Below, in pieces: positions 1 to 11,401 of a DNA stretch of 64,000 bases. Source of the stretch: Methylophaga sp. (lineage in GTDB: Bacteria; Pseudomonadota; Gammaproteobacteria; Nitrosococcales; Methylophagaceae); NCBI GenBank assembly GCA_030148085.1, contig JASBUF010000059.1:1-64000 (forward strand). Direction: 5' to 3'. Below the pieces are notes generated by a model, which worked only from the letters and a program-made list of their open reading frames with translations, was not told where the DNA came from and made no database searches. A program made the translations under genes and the position numbers. Positions within the stretch are counted from its first letter, which is position 1, and each line of letters opens with the position of its first letter.

Positions 1-797
1 TCTCCGTACATAATATCGAATTCTGCTTTTTTGAAAGGTGGAGCAACTTTGTTTTTCACAATTTTTACTTTGGTTCTGTTTCCTGTAATTTCTTCACCAT
101 CTTTTATTTGGGTAGCTCTTCTAATGTCAATTCTTATAGAAGCATAAAATTTTAACGCATTACCACCTGAAGTAGTTTCGGGGTTGCCGAACATTACACC
201 AATTTTGTCTCTTAATTGGTTAATAAAAATAGTGCAGCAGTTGGCTTTTTGAATAGATGAAGTTAATTTTCTTAATGCTTTAGACATTAAACGGGCCTGA
301 AGTCCCATTTGAGAATCGCCCATTTCACCTTCAATTTCGGCTTTAGGTGTTAACGCAGCAACCGAGTCGACGACGACGATATCGACGGCGCCACTGCGGA
401 CCAGCATGTCAGTGATTTCAAGCGCTTGCTCACCGGTATCAGGTTGAGAAACTAGCAGGTCGTCGATATTGACGCCCAACTTTTCAGCATAAAGCGGGTC
501 GAGGGCATGTTCGGCATCCACAAACGCAGCAGTGCCACCTTGTTTTTGCATTTCAGCAATGGCGTGTAGGGTCAGTGTGGTTTTACCTGAGGATTCAGGA
601 CCGTAGATTTCAACGATACGACCACGTGGCAGACCGCCAATGCCAAGAGCAATGTCCAGACCTAATGAGCCAGTCGATACAGAAGCAATATCACGTGCCG
701 CGCCTGCATCACCAAGACGCATGACAGCACCTTTACCAAATTGTTTTTCAATTTGTCCTAACGCTGCTCCGAGCGCTTTCTTTCTGTTATCGTCCAT
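1..797 (-). CDS. recA: Recombinase RecA, partial (runs off the left edge); apparently chimeric
   Basis: Manual minus-strand translation: [30 protein letters not shown]...[19 protein letters not shown]...[59 protein letters not shown]...; open to the window edge. Confidence 0.95.
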   Translation of the reverse strand, partial: MDDNRKKALGAALGQIEKQFGKGAVMRLGDAGAARDIASVSTGSLGLDIALGIGGLPRGRIVEIYGPESSGKTTLTLHAIAEMQKQGGTAAFVDAEHALDPLYAEKLGVNIDDLLVSQPDTGEQALEITDMLVRSGAVDIVVVDSVAALTPKAEIEGEMGDSQMGLQARLMSKALRKLTSSIQKANCCTIFINQLRDKIGVMFGNPETTSGGNALKFYASIRIDIRRATQIKDGEEITGNRTKVKIVKNKVAPPFKKAEFDIMYG

Positions 798-852
798 TGG
801 GCCACCCTTGAACTTGTTGCTGTAAATTCAAGGATTATCCCATAGATAGCAG

Positions 853-1353
853 TCAGTCTCTAGCGTTTTTGATGATTCCGCCCAAGGCTTCAAAAACGGC
901 CTGTTTACGGATACTTTCACGGTCACCGTTAAACTCAAAACAGATACTGTGAACCCCACCGTTTTTGATTCCCCAGCCTATCCAGACTGTGCCGACGGGT
1001 TTAAGCTCGGAGCCACCATCTGGCCCAGCGATCCCTGTCAGTGCCACACTGAGATCGGCCTGTGAACTCGCAAGTGCCCCAAGTGCCATTTCCTCAACGA
1101 CAGCCAGACTGACTGCGCCATGTCTAGCCAAAGTTTCTGAGTCGACCTGAAGTTGATCCTGCTTTGCCTCGTTACTATAGGTCACAAAGCCGCGATCAAA
1201 CCAAGCCGAACTGCCAGGCAAGTCGGTACAGCATTTAGCGACCCAACCGCCGGTACAGGACTCGGCTGTAACCAGCTTTTTATTCTGTTGCAGTAGCAAC
1301 TCCGCGACCTCGCTTACACGGGAGAGTAGGGAGGCGTCAGAAATGTTTTCCAT
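853..1353 (-). CDS. pncC: CinA C-terminal domain / nicotinamide-nucleotide amidase
   Basis: [37 protein letters not shown]...[24 protein letters not shown] motifs; ATG at 1353 preferred over the upstream GTG. Confidence 0.93.
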   Translation of the reverse strand: MENISDASLLSRVSEVAELLLQQNKKLVTAESCTGGWVAKCCTDLPGSSAWFDRGFVTYSNEAKQDQLQVDSETLARHGAVSLAVVEEMALGALASSQADLSVALTGIAGPDGGSELKPVGTVWIGWGIKNGGVHSICFEFNGDRESIRKQAVFEALGGIIKNARD

Positions 1354-3922
1354 GATATACACTATGCCGATGACTCATTATCAAAATCATACACCGATGA
1401 TGCAGCAGTATTTGCGCATCAAATCAGAACACCCTGATTATTTACTGTTTTATCGCATGGGCGACTTTTACGAGTTGTTTTTTGATGACGCCCATAAAGC
1501 CGCTGAATTACTCGATATCACACTGACCGCACGAGGCAGTAGTAATGGTGCGCCGATTCCGATGGCCGGTGTGCCTTATCATGCGGCGGACAGTTATCTG
1601 TCACGGCTGATTAAACTGGGTGAGTCAGTAGCCATTTGTGAGCAGATTGGCGATCCAGCCAAAAGCAAGGGGCCGGTTGAGAGGCAAGTTGTGCGGGTTT
1701 TGACGCCGGGCACACTCACAGAAGAAGCCTTACTCGATAGCCGCAATGAAAACCTGCTGGTTGCAGTCAGTCACCACAAGGGACGCTATGGGCTGGCTTC
1801 TGCTGAGATCAGTAGTGGCCGTTTTGTTGTCACAGAGATGGAAACACAAACTGAGTTACAGGCGGAACTTGCAAGGTTGCAACCGGCTGAATTGCTGATT
1901 TGTGATACCGAAATCGAGGGCTATAAGGCCTACGAAAAACGCCTGAAGCTATTGCCTGAGTGGCATTTTGAGCAGAAAGCGGCGCGAACACGTTTGTGTG
2001 AGCACTTCAAAGTAGCCGATCTAAAAGGTTTTGGTGTTGATGATCTGGATTTGGCGGTCTGTGCTGCAGGCTGCTTGCTGAATTATGCACAGCAGACGCA
2101 TCGCACGGCTTTACCTCACTTGCGACAAATTCGCGTTGAATACACCCGTGACAGCATCCGGCTGGATCCGCAGTCCAGACGTAATCTGGAACTTGAACAA
2201 AACCTGTCCGGTGGGCGTGAGAACACCTTAATTTCCATTCTCGATAAAACGACCACACCGATGGGCGCACGGTTGTTACGCCGTTGGCTGATGCGCCCCA
2301 TCCGTGACACGCGCGTACTCAAACAGCGTCAGGAAAGTATTCAGCAATTTATCGACCAGCAAAATCACACAGACTGCCATGCTTTGATGCGTCCACTTGG
2401 TGATATTGAACGGATTTTGTCACGTCTTGCCCTGCGTAGTGCAAGGCCGCGAGACTTTATGCATCTGCGTCGGATGCTGGACATGCTGCCAACCATGCAT
2501 GTGCTGTTAAAGCCCATGTCGAGTTTACATCTCCGTCATTTGGATCGCTCTCTGGGCCAGTTTGAAGAACTGAAAACATTGCTACATGAGGCGATCCTCG
2601 ACGAGCCGCCAGTCTTAATTCGCGATGGTGGTGTTATCAAACCAGGTTATGACGCCGAGTTGGATCGACTGCGTGATATGCACGAAAACGCGAGTGGTTT
2701 TCTGGCAGAACTGGAACAACGAGAAAAGCAGCGTACTGGTGTCAGCACCTTGAAAGTCGGTTATAACAGGGTACACGGTTACTACATTGAGCTGAGTCGT
2801 GCGCATGATATTGAAGTGCCGACGGAATACGTGCGTCGGCAGACGCTGAAAAACGCCGAGCGTTACATTACCCCTGAACTGAAAGGGTTCGAGGAACAAG
2901 TGCTGAGTGCCAATGAGAAGGCGCTGGCGTTGGAAAAAGCGTTGTATGAGGCATTGTTCGATAAGATTTCACCGGAACTGCCTGCACTTGAACAATCAGC
3001 CGCAGCGCTGGCTGAACTTGATGTATTGGCTAATCTGGCCGAGCGCGCTGAAACCTTAAATTATGTAGCACCGACGTTTAGCGAAGAAACAGGTATCCAT
3101 ATTGAGGCTGGTCGTCACCCAGTGGTAGAGGCCAGCCAGCCAGCGCCGTTTTGTGCCAATGATCTGAGCTTGTCTGCTGAGCAACCAATGCTCATCGTGA
3201 CTGGCCCAAATATGGGCGGTAAATCGACCTATATGCGACAAACGGCATTAATTGTGTTGATGGCACATATGGGTAGTTTTGTACCGGCGACCAGAGCTGT
3301 AATTGGCCCTGTTGATCAGGTGTTTACCCGAATTGGGGCGTCTGATGATTTGGCTTCAGGTCGATCGACGTTTATGGTCGAAATGAATGAAGCGGCTAAT
3401 ATTCTGAATAATGCCACTCGTCACAGTTTGGTGTTGATGGATGAAATTGGGCGTGGCACCAGCACCTTTGATGGTCTGGCACTAGCCTGGTCCTGTGCTG
3501 AAAAGCTGGTCAGGGATATTGCCTCCTATACCTTGTTTGCGACCCATTATTTCGAAATGACGCAGTTACCTGAACTGTTTGAGCAAGCCCGCAATGTGCA
3601 TCTGGATGCCATTGAGCACGGCGATAAAATTGTGTTCATGCATCAGGTGAAAGAGGGGGCAGCGAACCAGAGTTACGGCCTTCAGGTGGCTCAATTGGCT
3701 GGTGTGCCAAGCGATGTCATTCAGGCTGCTAAACTCAAACTGCATCAGCTGGAACAGAGCCGTTACCAGTCAGATGAAGCACAACACCAGCCACAGCCGG
3801 ATTTATTTGTCAGTTCACAGCTTTCTGAATTGGAGCGGGCATTCAATAAGATTAATCCAGATGAGCTGTCACCCAAGCAGGCGCTTGAGTTACTTTATGA
3901 GCTGAAACAGACCCGCAATTAA
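1343..3922 (+). CDS. mutS: DNA mismatch repair protein MutS
   Basis: [29 protein letters not shown] (Walker A), [22 protein letters not shown] Shine-Dalgarno 8 nt before the ATG at 1343. Confidence 0.98.
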   Translation: MFSMIYTMPMTHYQNHTPMMQQYLRIKSEHPDYLLFYRMGDFYELFFDDAHKAAELLDITLTARGSSNGAPIPMAGVPYHAADSYLSRLIKLGESVAICEQIGDPAKSKGPVERQVVRVLTPGTLTEEALLDSRNENLLVAVSHHKGRYGLASAEISSGRFVVTEMETQTELQAELARLQPAELLICDTEIEGYKAYEKRLKLLPEWHFEQKAARTRLCEHFKVADLKGFGVDDLDLAVCAAGCLLNYAQQTHRTALPHLRQIRVEYTRDSIRLDPQSRRNLELEQNLSGGRENTLISILDKTTTPMGARLLRRWLMRPIRDTRVLKQRQESIQQFIDQQNHTDCHALMRPLGDIERILSRLALRSARPRDFMHLRRMLDMLPTMHVLLKPMSSLHLRHLDRSLGQFEELKTLLHEAILDEPPVLIRDGGVIKPGYDAELDRLRDMHENASGFLAELEQREKQRTGVSTLKVGYNRVHGYYIELSRAHDIEVPTEYVRRQTLKNAERYITPELKGFEEQVLSANEKALALEKALYEALFDKISPELPALEQSAAALAELDVLANLAERAETLNYVAPTFSEETGIHIEAGRHPVVEASQPAPFCANDLSLSAEQPMLIVTGPNMGGKSTYMRQTALIVLMAHMGSFVPATRAVIGPVDQVFTRIGASDDLASGRSTFMVEMNEAANILNNATRHSLVLMDEIGRGTSTFDGLALAWSCAEKLVRDIASYTLFATHYFEMTQLPELFEQARNVHLDAIEHGDKIVFMHQVKEGAANQSYGLQVAQLAGVPSDVIQAAKLKLHQLEQSRYQSDEAQHQPQPDLFVSSQLSELERAFNKINPDELSPKQALELLYELKQTRN

Positions 3923-4200
3923 TGCAGGTGTTGTTTTTTTGCGTTCATGAACTCACCCAGCTTTTCTGCTCGTGGCGGCATCTGCACATGAAAGCCTTGA
4001 GTTTCCAGATTTTTCATCACGGTATTCACCTCTTCACGTGCCAAAGGGCGCTCTGGGCTTAAGTCCAGTTCCATCACAAAAATCGGCTCTTTGCCCATGG
4101 AGTTGTAGAGTTCCTGTGGGATCTCAGAAAAATCATCTTTTTTAGTGATGTACAGGTAGAGCTCTTCTTTCTTTGCGCTTTTGTAAATAAAGGTTTTCAT
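3919..4200 (-). CDS. YcgL domain-containing protein
   Basis: [31 protein letters not shown] resembles the YcgL family. Confidence 0.85.
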   Translation of the reverse strand: MKTFIYKSAKKEELYLYITKKDDFSEIPQELYNSMGKEPIFVMELDLSPERPLAREEVNTVMKNLETQGFHVQMPPRAEKLGEFMNAKKQHLH

Positions 4201-4210
4201 TTAAGGACAA

Positions 4211-4621
4211 TCAGGAAATAGGTGGGTGATAAATGATTTGTACAACGGTGCCCGCCGGGTCATAGCAGTAAAAACTGCGGGCGCCATCACGGTGAGTTCG
4301 TGGTGCTGTCCGCATTTTAACATTGTGGGCTTGTAGAAATTCAAACCAGTGATCGACTTCATCCATGGTCGGGATAATAAAGCCGATATGGTCGAGTTTT
4401 TGCTGTTCCTGTGGCGCAGGCGTGACCTCCGCACGGTGCAGGGCGAGGTTGTCATTACCTGAGGTCAGGTAAACGTTGTCATCATCCGGACGCCACTCGA
4501 CTTCCATGCCGAGTAATTCGACATAAAATTGTTCACAGGCGGCCAGATCGCCAACAAAAAGCGCAATATGCCGCATACCACCGGTTTTGCCTGGACGTGT
4601 AAGTGTTTGATTGTATTGCAT
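4211..4621 (-). CDS. VOC family (glyoxalase-like) protein
   Basis: GGMRHIALFVGDLAACEQFYVELLGMEVEWR...HIGFIIPTMDEVDHWFEFLQAH...YDPAGTVVQIIY; start set at MQYNQTL. Confidence 0.88.
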   Translation of the reverse strand: MQYNQTLTRPGKTGGMRHIALFVGDLAACEQFYVELLGMEVEWRPDDDNVYLTSGNDNLALHRAEVTPAPQEQQKLDHIGFIIPTMDEVDHWFEFLQAHNVKMRTAPRTHRDGARSFYCYDPAGTVVQIIYHPPIS

Positions 4622-4629
4622 AGTATTTC

Positions 4630-6270
4630 TTATTCGCCAAATACCTGTTGGCAGCATTGTTGCCAGATGTCACTACCAAACTGATGTTCAATCACCAGAG
4701 GTAGGGCTACCGAGCCACAGCTGAGTAATTTGTCGTGGAACGCTTTCAGTTGTTCCGTGCTGGCCGGGTTTACGATGCCACGCAGAGCATTAATCAATGC
4801 CCAGCCAACGGCATAACTCATAGGCACAGTTGGAGACTGGCTATACCAGCCACACTCCGCTGTGGCCTGAGCTTTACTAAAGCCAAGCTTATCCACCATT
4901 TCCTGAGCGGCTTGTTCCAACGTCCAGACACCCGTGTGGATATTCACATCGATTATAATCCGCAACGCCCGCCATAGGCGGTCACGTAACATCACCACTT
5001 TCTGACCACGATACCGTTCAAAGCCTTGTTCCAGCATCATTTGTTCGCAGTACAGCGCCCAGCCTTCATATAGCGTAGCGCACGGGAAAAGACGGCGAAC
5101 CAGTGCTGATCCCTTATTCGATTGGTTGGCCGTCACAAACTGCAAGTGATGACCGGGCCACGCTTCGTGAATACTGGTTTGAGCGATAGCGGCGAAATTA
5201 TGCTCTTTGAGTTCGCTGTCGTGGCTTACCGGTGTGACGTAATAAAACGCACTTTGGCTCAGGTCAGCAATGCTGGGGTCGAGATAAGCTGCAAAAGGGA
5301 TTTGATGACGCAAAAAGGCCGGTGTGTCGACGACATTTAAATGCTGTCTGCTGGGCAGACTCACCAACGCATGTTCTTTTAGAAAGTCTTTTGCTGCTTG
5401 CATTTCCTGCTGATAAGTCGATAGCAGTTGATTCGTGCTTGGGTGATGTTCACGGATTTGTTCAAGTGTCAGACCGGTTTCAGTTTCGGCCTCAGCAAGT
5501 GCCTTGAGTGTGTTTTCAAACAAACGTTCGCCAAACTGTTTCAGTTTTTGCGAACTGATGGGGAGAAAATGTCGATGATGAAGTAAACGCTCAAATTGTT
5601 CACGGCCACAGGCAAAGTCACCCTGAGCCTTGCCATTAAGACGACTTAGAACGTGGTGCAAATCTTCAATCGCTTTGCCTGCATCCTGTAAAGCCGTATC
5701 AATATTTTCATGTTGCGATAAGGCTTTTTGTACACGTGGGTGGGCGGATAACTCGTGACAGAACTGCAGACCGGCTTCGCATTCCTGCGTCGCCATCTGC
5801 AGCCAGACCGGTGGAATAATTTCGGGCCGACTGGTTAAAAAGGTCTTGGCTTCACGGACTCTGCCGGGGATATGCTGAAGGCGCGACAGTAACGCCTGAC
5901 TGAAGCTTTTAAGCGGACGAATAGTCAGCTGGTGCAAGGCATCAATGGGCAGAAAGCGAGTTGGATCGCGATAACGCCAGTCGTGGTCCATAAACTCATG
6001 ATGTTCGAGTACGGCCCAGCCATGCAGCACCTTAAAGTTCAGCAGACGGTCAGCATCGAGTTGGGTGGCATCGACTTCATCCAGCGCTGCCAGACATTTC
6101 TCATTCAGTACCAGTTGAATACCGAGACTGACATCGTCGCAAGGTGTTAGCTCACCAGCATAATCTTCAATGCCTGCATCCAGTGCTGATTCAGGGTTGA
6201 ACCGACACCAGCTGGTTAGGTAGCTGTGCTCAATACGGTCAAAAGTATGACTGTGATCACTCGACATCAA
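4630..6270 (-). CDS. DUF885 family protein (metallopeptidase-like)
   Basis: IHEAWPGHHLQFV (HExxxGHH) and YEGWALYCEQMMLEQGF motifs. Confidence 0.9.
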   Translation of the reverse strand: MMSSDHSHTFDRIEHSYLTSWCRFNPESALDAGIEDYAGELTPCDDVSLGIQLVLNEKCLAALDEVDATQLDADRLLNFKVLHGWAVLEHHEFMDHDWRYRDPTRFLPIDALHQLTIRPLKSFSQALLSRLQHIPGRVREAKTFLTSRPEIIPPVWLQMATQECEAGLQFCHELSAHPRVQKALSQHENIDTALQDAGKAIEDLHHVLSRLNGKAQGDFACGREQFERLLHHRHFLPISSQKLKQFGERLFENTLKALAEAETETGLTLEQIREHHPSTNQLLSTYQQEMQAAKDFLKEHALVSLPSRQHLNVVDTPAFLRHQIPFAAYLDPSIADLSQSAFYYVTPVSHDSELKEHNFAAIAQTSIHEAWPGHHLQFVTANQSNKGSALVRRLFPCATLYEGWALYCEQMMLEQGFERYRGQKVVMLRDRLWRALRIIIDVNIHTGVWTLEQAAQEMVDKLGFSKAQATAECGWYSQSPTVPMSYAVGWALINALRGIVNPASTEQLKAFHDKLLSCGSVALPLVIEHQFGSDIWQQCCQQVFGE

Positions 6271-6691
6271 TAATCTCGTAGTCGTGGGTAATGGTTGCCG
6301 TTTTAGCCAGCATCAGCGTGGCGGAGCAGTATTTTTCGGTCGACATCTTAATGGCGCGTTCGACAAAGCTGGGTTTGACGTCCTTGCCGGTCACTTTGTA
6401 GTGAATATGAATATTGGTATAGACCTTAGGAATTTCTTCGCTGCGTTCACCGTCAATTTCAATCACACAGTCACGCACATCCTGACGGGATTTTTTCAGG
6501 ATTTCGATAACATCATAAGCAGTACAACCACCCATGCCCAGTAACAGTAATTCCATAGGGCGCATACCTGTGCCATGACCACCGGCTTCTTCAGGGCCGT
6601 CCATCACTACAGTGTGACCGGTGCCTGACTCACCCAGGAACATGACATCCTCAACCCATTTCACTCGTGCTTTCATTAAAATGTTTCCCAA
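6257..6691 (-). CDS. OsmC family protein
   Basis: GPEEAGGHGTGMRPMELLLLGMGGCTAYDVIEIL. Confidence 0.9.
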   Translation of the reverse strand: MGNILMKARVKWVEDVMFLGESGTGHTVVMDGPEEAGGHGTGMRPMELLLLGMGGCTAYDVIEILKKSRQDVRDCVIEIDGERSEEIPKVYTNIHIHYKVTGKDVKPSFVERAIKMSTEKYCSATLMLAKTATITHDYEIIDVE

Positions 6692-6794
6692 AGTTGATAA
6701 ATAACTTTAATTTTGCCATATTTGTGAAGTTGAAAACGAATTATAACCGTTTGCAAAGGTATACTCCTTGCCGGTTTACTAGTTGAGATGATGG

Positions 6795-7478
6795 ATGGAA
6801 TATCACAAACATAAAGCATTAGAAGAGGGGCTTGCTGACTTCTTCCACAGCTGTCATAGCAAATTTTATCCTGCAAAAAACATCATTGTCCGGCCCGGTG
6901 ATCCAGCAGATACACTCTTTTACATACGTCAGGGTTCAGTCACTGTCTGCATGGAAAATGAGGAGGGTGAAGAGCTTATTGTTGCCTACCTGAATCAGGG
7001 CGACTTCATTGGTGAAATCGGTTATTTTTCCGAAGTTGGCGACAGAATGGTCACTATTCGCGCTAAAACTGATGTCAAAACCGAAGAAATTTCCTATCAG
7101 CAACTTCGCTCTCAAGCCGAAGGCCAATTGAAAAGTTGTTACCCAACCTTGCTCTATACCTTGGGTGAGCAAATGGCCAGACGGTTACTCTCGACCACAC
7201 GTAAGGCAACAGATCTGGCATTTCTTGATGTGTCCGGTAGGGTAGAGGCCGCTCTGAAAGAGCTGTCAGTTCAGCCTGATGCGATGCGTCATCCGCAAGG
7301 GACGCAAATCAAGGTCACACGTCAGGAAATTAGCCGTATCGTTGGTTGCTCGCGTGAAATGGTAGGCCGAGTTCTTAAAGAATTACAGGAAGTAGGCAAA
7401 GTATGGGCACACGGTAAAACCGTGATCGTCTACGATGAAGCCCATCTCAATAAAAACCCTGTGGTGAAAAAGCTCTAA
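6795..7478 (+). CDS. crp: CRP/Vfr-like cyclic-nucleotide transcriptional regulator
   Basis: [10 protein letters not shown] cNMP-binding domain plus ITRQEI-like/[32 protein letters not shown]; colinear with E. coli Crp. Confidence 0.9.
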   Translation: MEYHKHKALEEGLADFFHSCHSKFYPAKNIIVRPGDPADTLFYIRQGSVTVCMENEEGEELIVAYLNQGDFIGEIGYFSEVGDRMVTIRAKTDVKTEEISYQQLRSQAEGQLKSCYPTLLYTLGEQMARRLLSTTRKATDLAFLDVSGRVEAALKELSVQPDAMRHPQGTQIKVTRQEISRIVGCSREMVGRVLKELQEVGKVWAHGKTVIVYDEAHLNKNPVVKKL

Positions 7479-7492
7479 AAGAAGAGCTTTTT
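7467..7492. terminator. Bidirectional terminator-like hairpin at the crp/trpC convergent overlap
   Basis: AAAAAGCTCT-aaaaga-AGAGCTTTTT, perfect 10-bp arms, A/T tracts on both sides. Confidence 0.8.
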
Positions 7493-8275
7493 TAGTTCCA
7501 AGCCAGGATCATCCGCACGCATAAAGGCTTCGCCAACTAAGAAGCTGTGAACATTGTTATCACGCATCAATTTCACATCATCCTGCGTGTGAATACCGCT
7601 TTCTGTCACCACAATGTGACCTTCTGGGATACGTTGCAGAAGGGATAGCGTGGTATTCAATGACGTATCAAAAGTACGCAGGTTACGGTTATTGATGCCG
7701 ATTAGCGGCAGGTTCATCACCAAAGCACGTTCCAGTTCAGCCTCATCGTGCACTTCCACTAGTACATCCATACCAAGTTGCATGGCCATTTGGCTCAGGT
7801 CTTCTAACTGGTTGTCATCCAGCGCCGAGACAATAAGCAAGATGCAGTCTGCATTGATAGCGCGGGCTTCAAAGACCTGGTAGGGATCGATAATGAAATC
7901 TTTGCGAATAACCGGCAGGTCACAGGCTTTACGAGCCTGCTGCAAATATTCTTCGTGTCCTTGGAAGAAATCCCGGTCAGTTAATACCGACAGGCAGGCT
8001 GCACCATTTTCAGCATAACTGGCAGCGATCTCAGCTGGTTTAAAGTTTTCACGAAGCAGACCTTTACTAGGCGACGCTTTCTTGATTTCAGCAATCACGC
8101 CAGGCTCACCATCAGAAATTTTGCGTGCTATCGCATCAACAAAGCCGCGAGGCTCATCGGCGACTTCAGCCAATTGCTGCATGATGCCGAGAGGAATCTT
8201 TTTACTGCGATCGGCAATTTCTTCTTTTTTGCGGTCAAGAATTTTGACCAGAATATCAGGCGTGTTTTCAGTCAT
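7475..8275 (-). CDS. trpC: Indole-3-glycerol phosphate synthase
   Basis: [50 protein letters not shown]. Confidence 0.97.
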   Translation of the reverse strand: MTENTPDILVKILDRKKEEIADRSKKIPLGIMQQLAEVADEPRGFVDAIARKISDGEPGVIAEIKKASPSKGLLRENFKPAEIAASYAENGAACLSVLTDRDFFQGHEEYLQQARKACDLPVIRKDFIIDPYQVFEARAINADCILLIVSALDDNQLEDLSQMAMQLGMDVLVEVHDEAELERALVMNLPLIGINNRNLRTFDTSLNTTLSLLQRIPEGHIVVTESGIHTQDDVKLMRDNNVHSFLVGEAFMRADDPGLELKKLFF

Positions 8276-9294
8276 AGTGATTTTGCTTGGCTGTTAACGA
8301 TCAATGCGTTTAATTTTTCGGTAGCGGCACCCGAATCAATCACGGAAGCTGCCAGTTCAATACCTTGTTGCAATGAGTCTGCAAGATCGGCGGCATAAAT
8401 AGCTGCACCGGCATTGAGTACCACGATATTGCGGGCAGGGCCTTGCTCGCCGGCAAAGATGGCTTTGATGATGGCAAGACTATCATGGGCGTTTTTGACA
8501 GCGAGCTCGCTGACATTGCTGCGGGTCATGCCAAAGTCTTCGGGCTTGATGGTATAGGTCGAAATCTGGCCATCTTTGAGTTCAGCAACATGGGTGTCTG
8601 CACCGATGCTGATTTCATCTAGGCCGTCTTCGGCATGAACCACCAGTACATGTTTACTACCCAGTGATTGCAGGACTTCGGCCATAGGAGTGACCCATTT
8701 CTGGTCAAACACACCTAAGACTTGGTGTGCAGCTTGTGCGGGATTGGTGAGTGGCCCAAGCAGATTGAAAATAGTACGCACCCCCATTTCACGACGAGGG
8801 CCAATCGCATGCTTCATGGCGCCGTGGTGTTTTTGCGCAAACAGGAAACCAACACCAACATTATCAATGCAATATTTGACTTGTTCTGGCGTCAATTCGA
8901 GGTTTACTCCAGCTGCTTCCAGCACATCGGCACTACCAGAACTGCTGCTGATAGAGCGATTGCCGTGTTTGGCGACTTTAGCGCCAGCCGCGGCGACCAC
9001 AAAGGCGCTCGCTGTGGAGACATTAAAGGTGCTTGCGCCATCACCACCGGTGCCGCAGGTGTCTACCACATGCTCACCGTCGATTTGAACCTGTGTGGCT
9101 AAAGAGCGCATCACTTCTGCAGCAGCGGCGATTTCCGTGGCGGTTTCACCTTTCATACTTAAACCAATCAGAAAACCACCAATCTGGGCTGGTGTCGCGT
9201 TGCCCGTCATGATCTGCTGCATGACTACACGCATTTGTTCAGCGCTTAGATCCTGATGTTGAGTGACCAGCCTCAGTGCTGCTTGAATATCCAT
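8272..9294 (-). CDS. trpD: Anthranilate phosphoribosyltransferase
   Basis: [49 protein letters not shown]. Confidence 0.97.
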   Translation of the reverse strand: MDIQAALRLVTQHQDLSAEQMRVVMQQIMTGNATPAQIGGFLIGLSMKGETATEIAAAAEVMRSLATQVQIDGEHVVDTCGTGGDGASTFNVSTASAFVVAAAGAKVAKHGNRSISSSSGSADVLEAAGVNLELTPEQVKYCIDNVGVGFLFAQKHHGAMKHAIGPRREMGVRTIFNLLGPLTNPAQAAHQVLGVFDQKWVTPMAEVLQSLGSKHVLVVHAEDGLDEISIGADTHVAELKDGQISTYTIKPEDFGMTRSNVSELAVKNAHDSLAIIKAIFAGEQGPARNIVVLNAGAAIYAADLADSLQQGIELAASVIDSGAATEKLNALIVNSQAKSL

Positions 9295-9303
9295 AATCAG
9301 CCC

Positions 9304-9882
9304 TTAACGTTCAAGAAAGTTCTTTAACAGCTCGTGACCTTGTTCAGTCAGAATCGATTCGGGGTGGAACTGAACGCCTTCGATCGGCAGGGTTTTGTGC
9401 TCTACACCCATGATTTCATCGATTTCGCCGTCTTCGGTTTCTGTCCAGGCAGTAATGTTAAAGCAGTCTGGCAGGTTCTCTTTATTTATAACGAGAGAGT
9501 GATAGCGGGTGGCTTCCAGTGGATTTTTAAGACCGCGGAAGACACTGCTGTTATTGTGGTACACCATGGAGGTTTTGCCGTGCATGATTTCTTTAGCGTG
9601 GACGATTTCACCACCAAATACCTGGCCAATCGATTGATGACCCAGGCAGACGCCAAGTAACGGTTTCTTGCCAGCAAAGTGCTCAATAACAGTCATCGAA
9701 ATACCGGCTTCATTCGGGGTACATGGACCGGGAGAAAGCACAATCCTATCCGGGTTCAGCGCTTCGATTTCTTCAATGGTAATTTTGTCGTTGCGGTGAA
9801 CAACAACCTCTTCACCCAGTTCACCGAAGTATTGCACTAGGTTGTAGGTGAAAGAGTCGTAATTGTCGATCATTAACAGCAT
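9304..9882 (-). CDS. trpG: Anthranilate synthase component II (glutamine amidotransferase)
   Basis: [47 protein letters not shown]; internal start preferred. Confidence 0.96.
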   Translation of the reverse strand: MLLMIDNYDSFTYNLVQYFGELGEEVVVHRNDKITIEEIEALNPDRIVLSPGPCTPNEAGISMTVIEHFAGKKPLLGVCLGHQSIGQVFGGEIVHAKEIMHGKTSMVYHNNSSVFRGLKNPLEATRYHSLVINKENLPDCFNITAWTETEDGEIDEIMGVEHKTLPIEGVQFHPESILTEQGHELLKNFLER

Positions 9883-9895
9883 AACGTTTCCCAGA

Positions 9896-11392
9896 TCAGC
9901 GCTCAGCGTGTGGGTCGGCTTCCAGACCCGCCTCAGCCATGGCAACAGCACGGAAAATAGCTCTTGCCTTATTCATTGTTTCTTTCCATTCCAGTTCTGG
10001 TACAGAGTCATAGACAATGCCTGCACCAGCCTGAATGTGCAGCGTATTATCCTTGATGACGGCGGTACGGATCGCAATCGCGGTATCCATATTACCTGAC
10101 CAGGACAGATAGCCTACCGCACCGGCATAAACACCGCGTTTTACTGGCTCAAATTCGTCAATGATTTCCATTGCCCGAACTTTCGGTGCACCACTTACGG
10201 TACCGGCCGGGAAGGTCGCACGTAAGGCATCAATCGCAGACATATTGTCGAGTACTTTACCCGTGACATTGGAGACGATGTGCATCACGTGTGAGTAGCG
10301 TTCGATGACCATCTTATCGGTCAGCGCGACAGTACCGGTCTGACTGACACGGCCAATATCGTTACGGCCTAAATCAATCAGCATCAGGTGTTCAGCCAAC
10401 TCTTTAGGATCAGCCAGCAGCTCTTTTTCGAAAGCAATATCTTCTTCTTCAGTCTTACCGCGACGGCGGGTACCGGCAATCGGTCTGACCGTGACTTCCT
10501 GATCTTCCATACGCACCAGAATTTCAGGTGAGGAACCGACCACGTCAAAATTGCCCAGGTTCAGGTAATACATATACGGCGACGGGTTCAGTGTTCGCAG
10601 GGCTCGGTACATATCCACCGGCTGTGCAGCAAACGGAATCGACAGACGTTGAGATAAAACCACCTGCATGATGTCGCCATCAGTAATGTATTGCTTAGCT
10701 TTTTCTACCGCATCAATAAAGCCGTCATGGGTAAAGCCGGAAATAAAGTCTTCTTCATTAACCTGACGACGTTCAGCTTTCTGCTGGAACTTCGGTGTGG
10801 TGTTACGCAGAGTTTCGACCAGTTCATCCAGACGTGCCTGACCCCGCTCGTAAGCATTTTCTTGCGTCGGATCTGCATGAACAATCAGGTAGAGACGTCC
10901 GCTTAAGTTATCGAACACGACCAGTTCATCTGAGACCATTAGCATGATGTCAGGGCAGTTCAGTGGATCCGGTGCTTTGCTTTCACCTAAACGAGTTTCG
11001 ACATAACGTACGGTGTCATAGCCGAAATAACCGACCAGACCGCCGTTAAATTTCGGCAGGCCATCAATTTCCGCGACGTTGTAACGCTGCTGGAAGCTTT
11101 CGACCCAACTCAGCGGATCTTCGCTGCGGTCGGTTTCGATGATGTTGCCCTGATGTTCGACAGTAATGTCATTGCCGAAGATGCGGACAATGGTTTCACA
11201 GGGAAGACCGATGATGGAGTATCGACCCCATTTCTCACCACCGTGAACGGACTCAAATAAATAAGAGTAGGGCGCATCGGCCAGCTTGAGGTAGGTACTG
11301 AGCGGCGTATCCAGATCAGCCAGTACTTCCCGTGCCAGCGGAATGCGATTAAAGCCGTCAGCGGCCAGTTGTTCGAATTGTGCCTGTTTCAT
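9896..11392 (-). CDS. trpE: Anthranilate synthase component I
   Basis: [48 protein letters not shown]. Confidence 0.97.
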   Translation of the reverse strand: MKQAQFEQLAADGFNRIPLAREVLADLDTPLSTYLKLADAPYSYLFESVHGGEKWGRYSIIGLPCETIVRIFGNDITVEHQGNIIETDRSEDPLSWVESFQQRYNVAEIDGLPKFNGGLVGYFGYDTVRYVETRLGESKAPDPLNCPDIMLMVSDELVVFDNLSGRLYLIVHADPTQENAYERGQARLDELVETLRNTTPKFQQKAERRQVNEEDFISGFTHDGFIDAVEKAKQYITDGDIMQVVLSQRLSIPFAAQPVDMYRALRTLNPSPYMYYLNLGNFDVVGSSPEILVRMEDQEVTVRPIAGTRRRGKTEEEDIAFEKELLADPKELAEHLMLIDLGRNDIGRVSQTGTVALTDKMVIERYSHVMHIVSNVTGKVLDNMSAIDALRATFPAGTVSGAPKVRAMEIIDEFEPVKRGVYAGAVGYLSWSGNMDTAIAIRTAVIKDNTLHIQAGAGIVYDSVPELEWKETMNKARAIFRAVAMAEAGLEADPHAER

Positions 11393-11401
11393 CGCTTCTT
11401 T

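Noticed and set aside
9304-9951. Long form of trpG starting at 9951
   Set aside because: The extra N-terminus overlaps trpE coding sequence; homologous TrpG proteins begin at [14 protein letters not shown].
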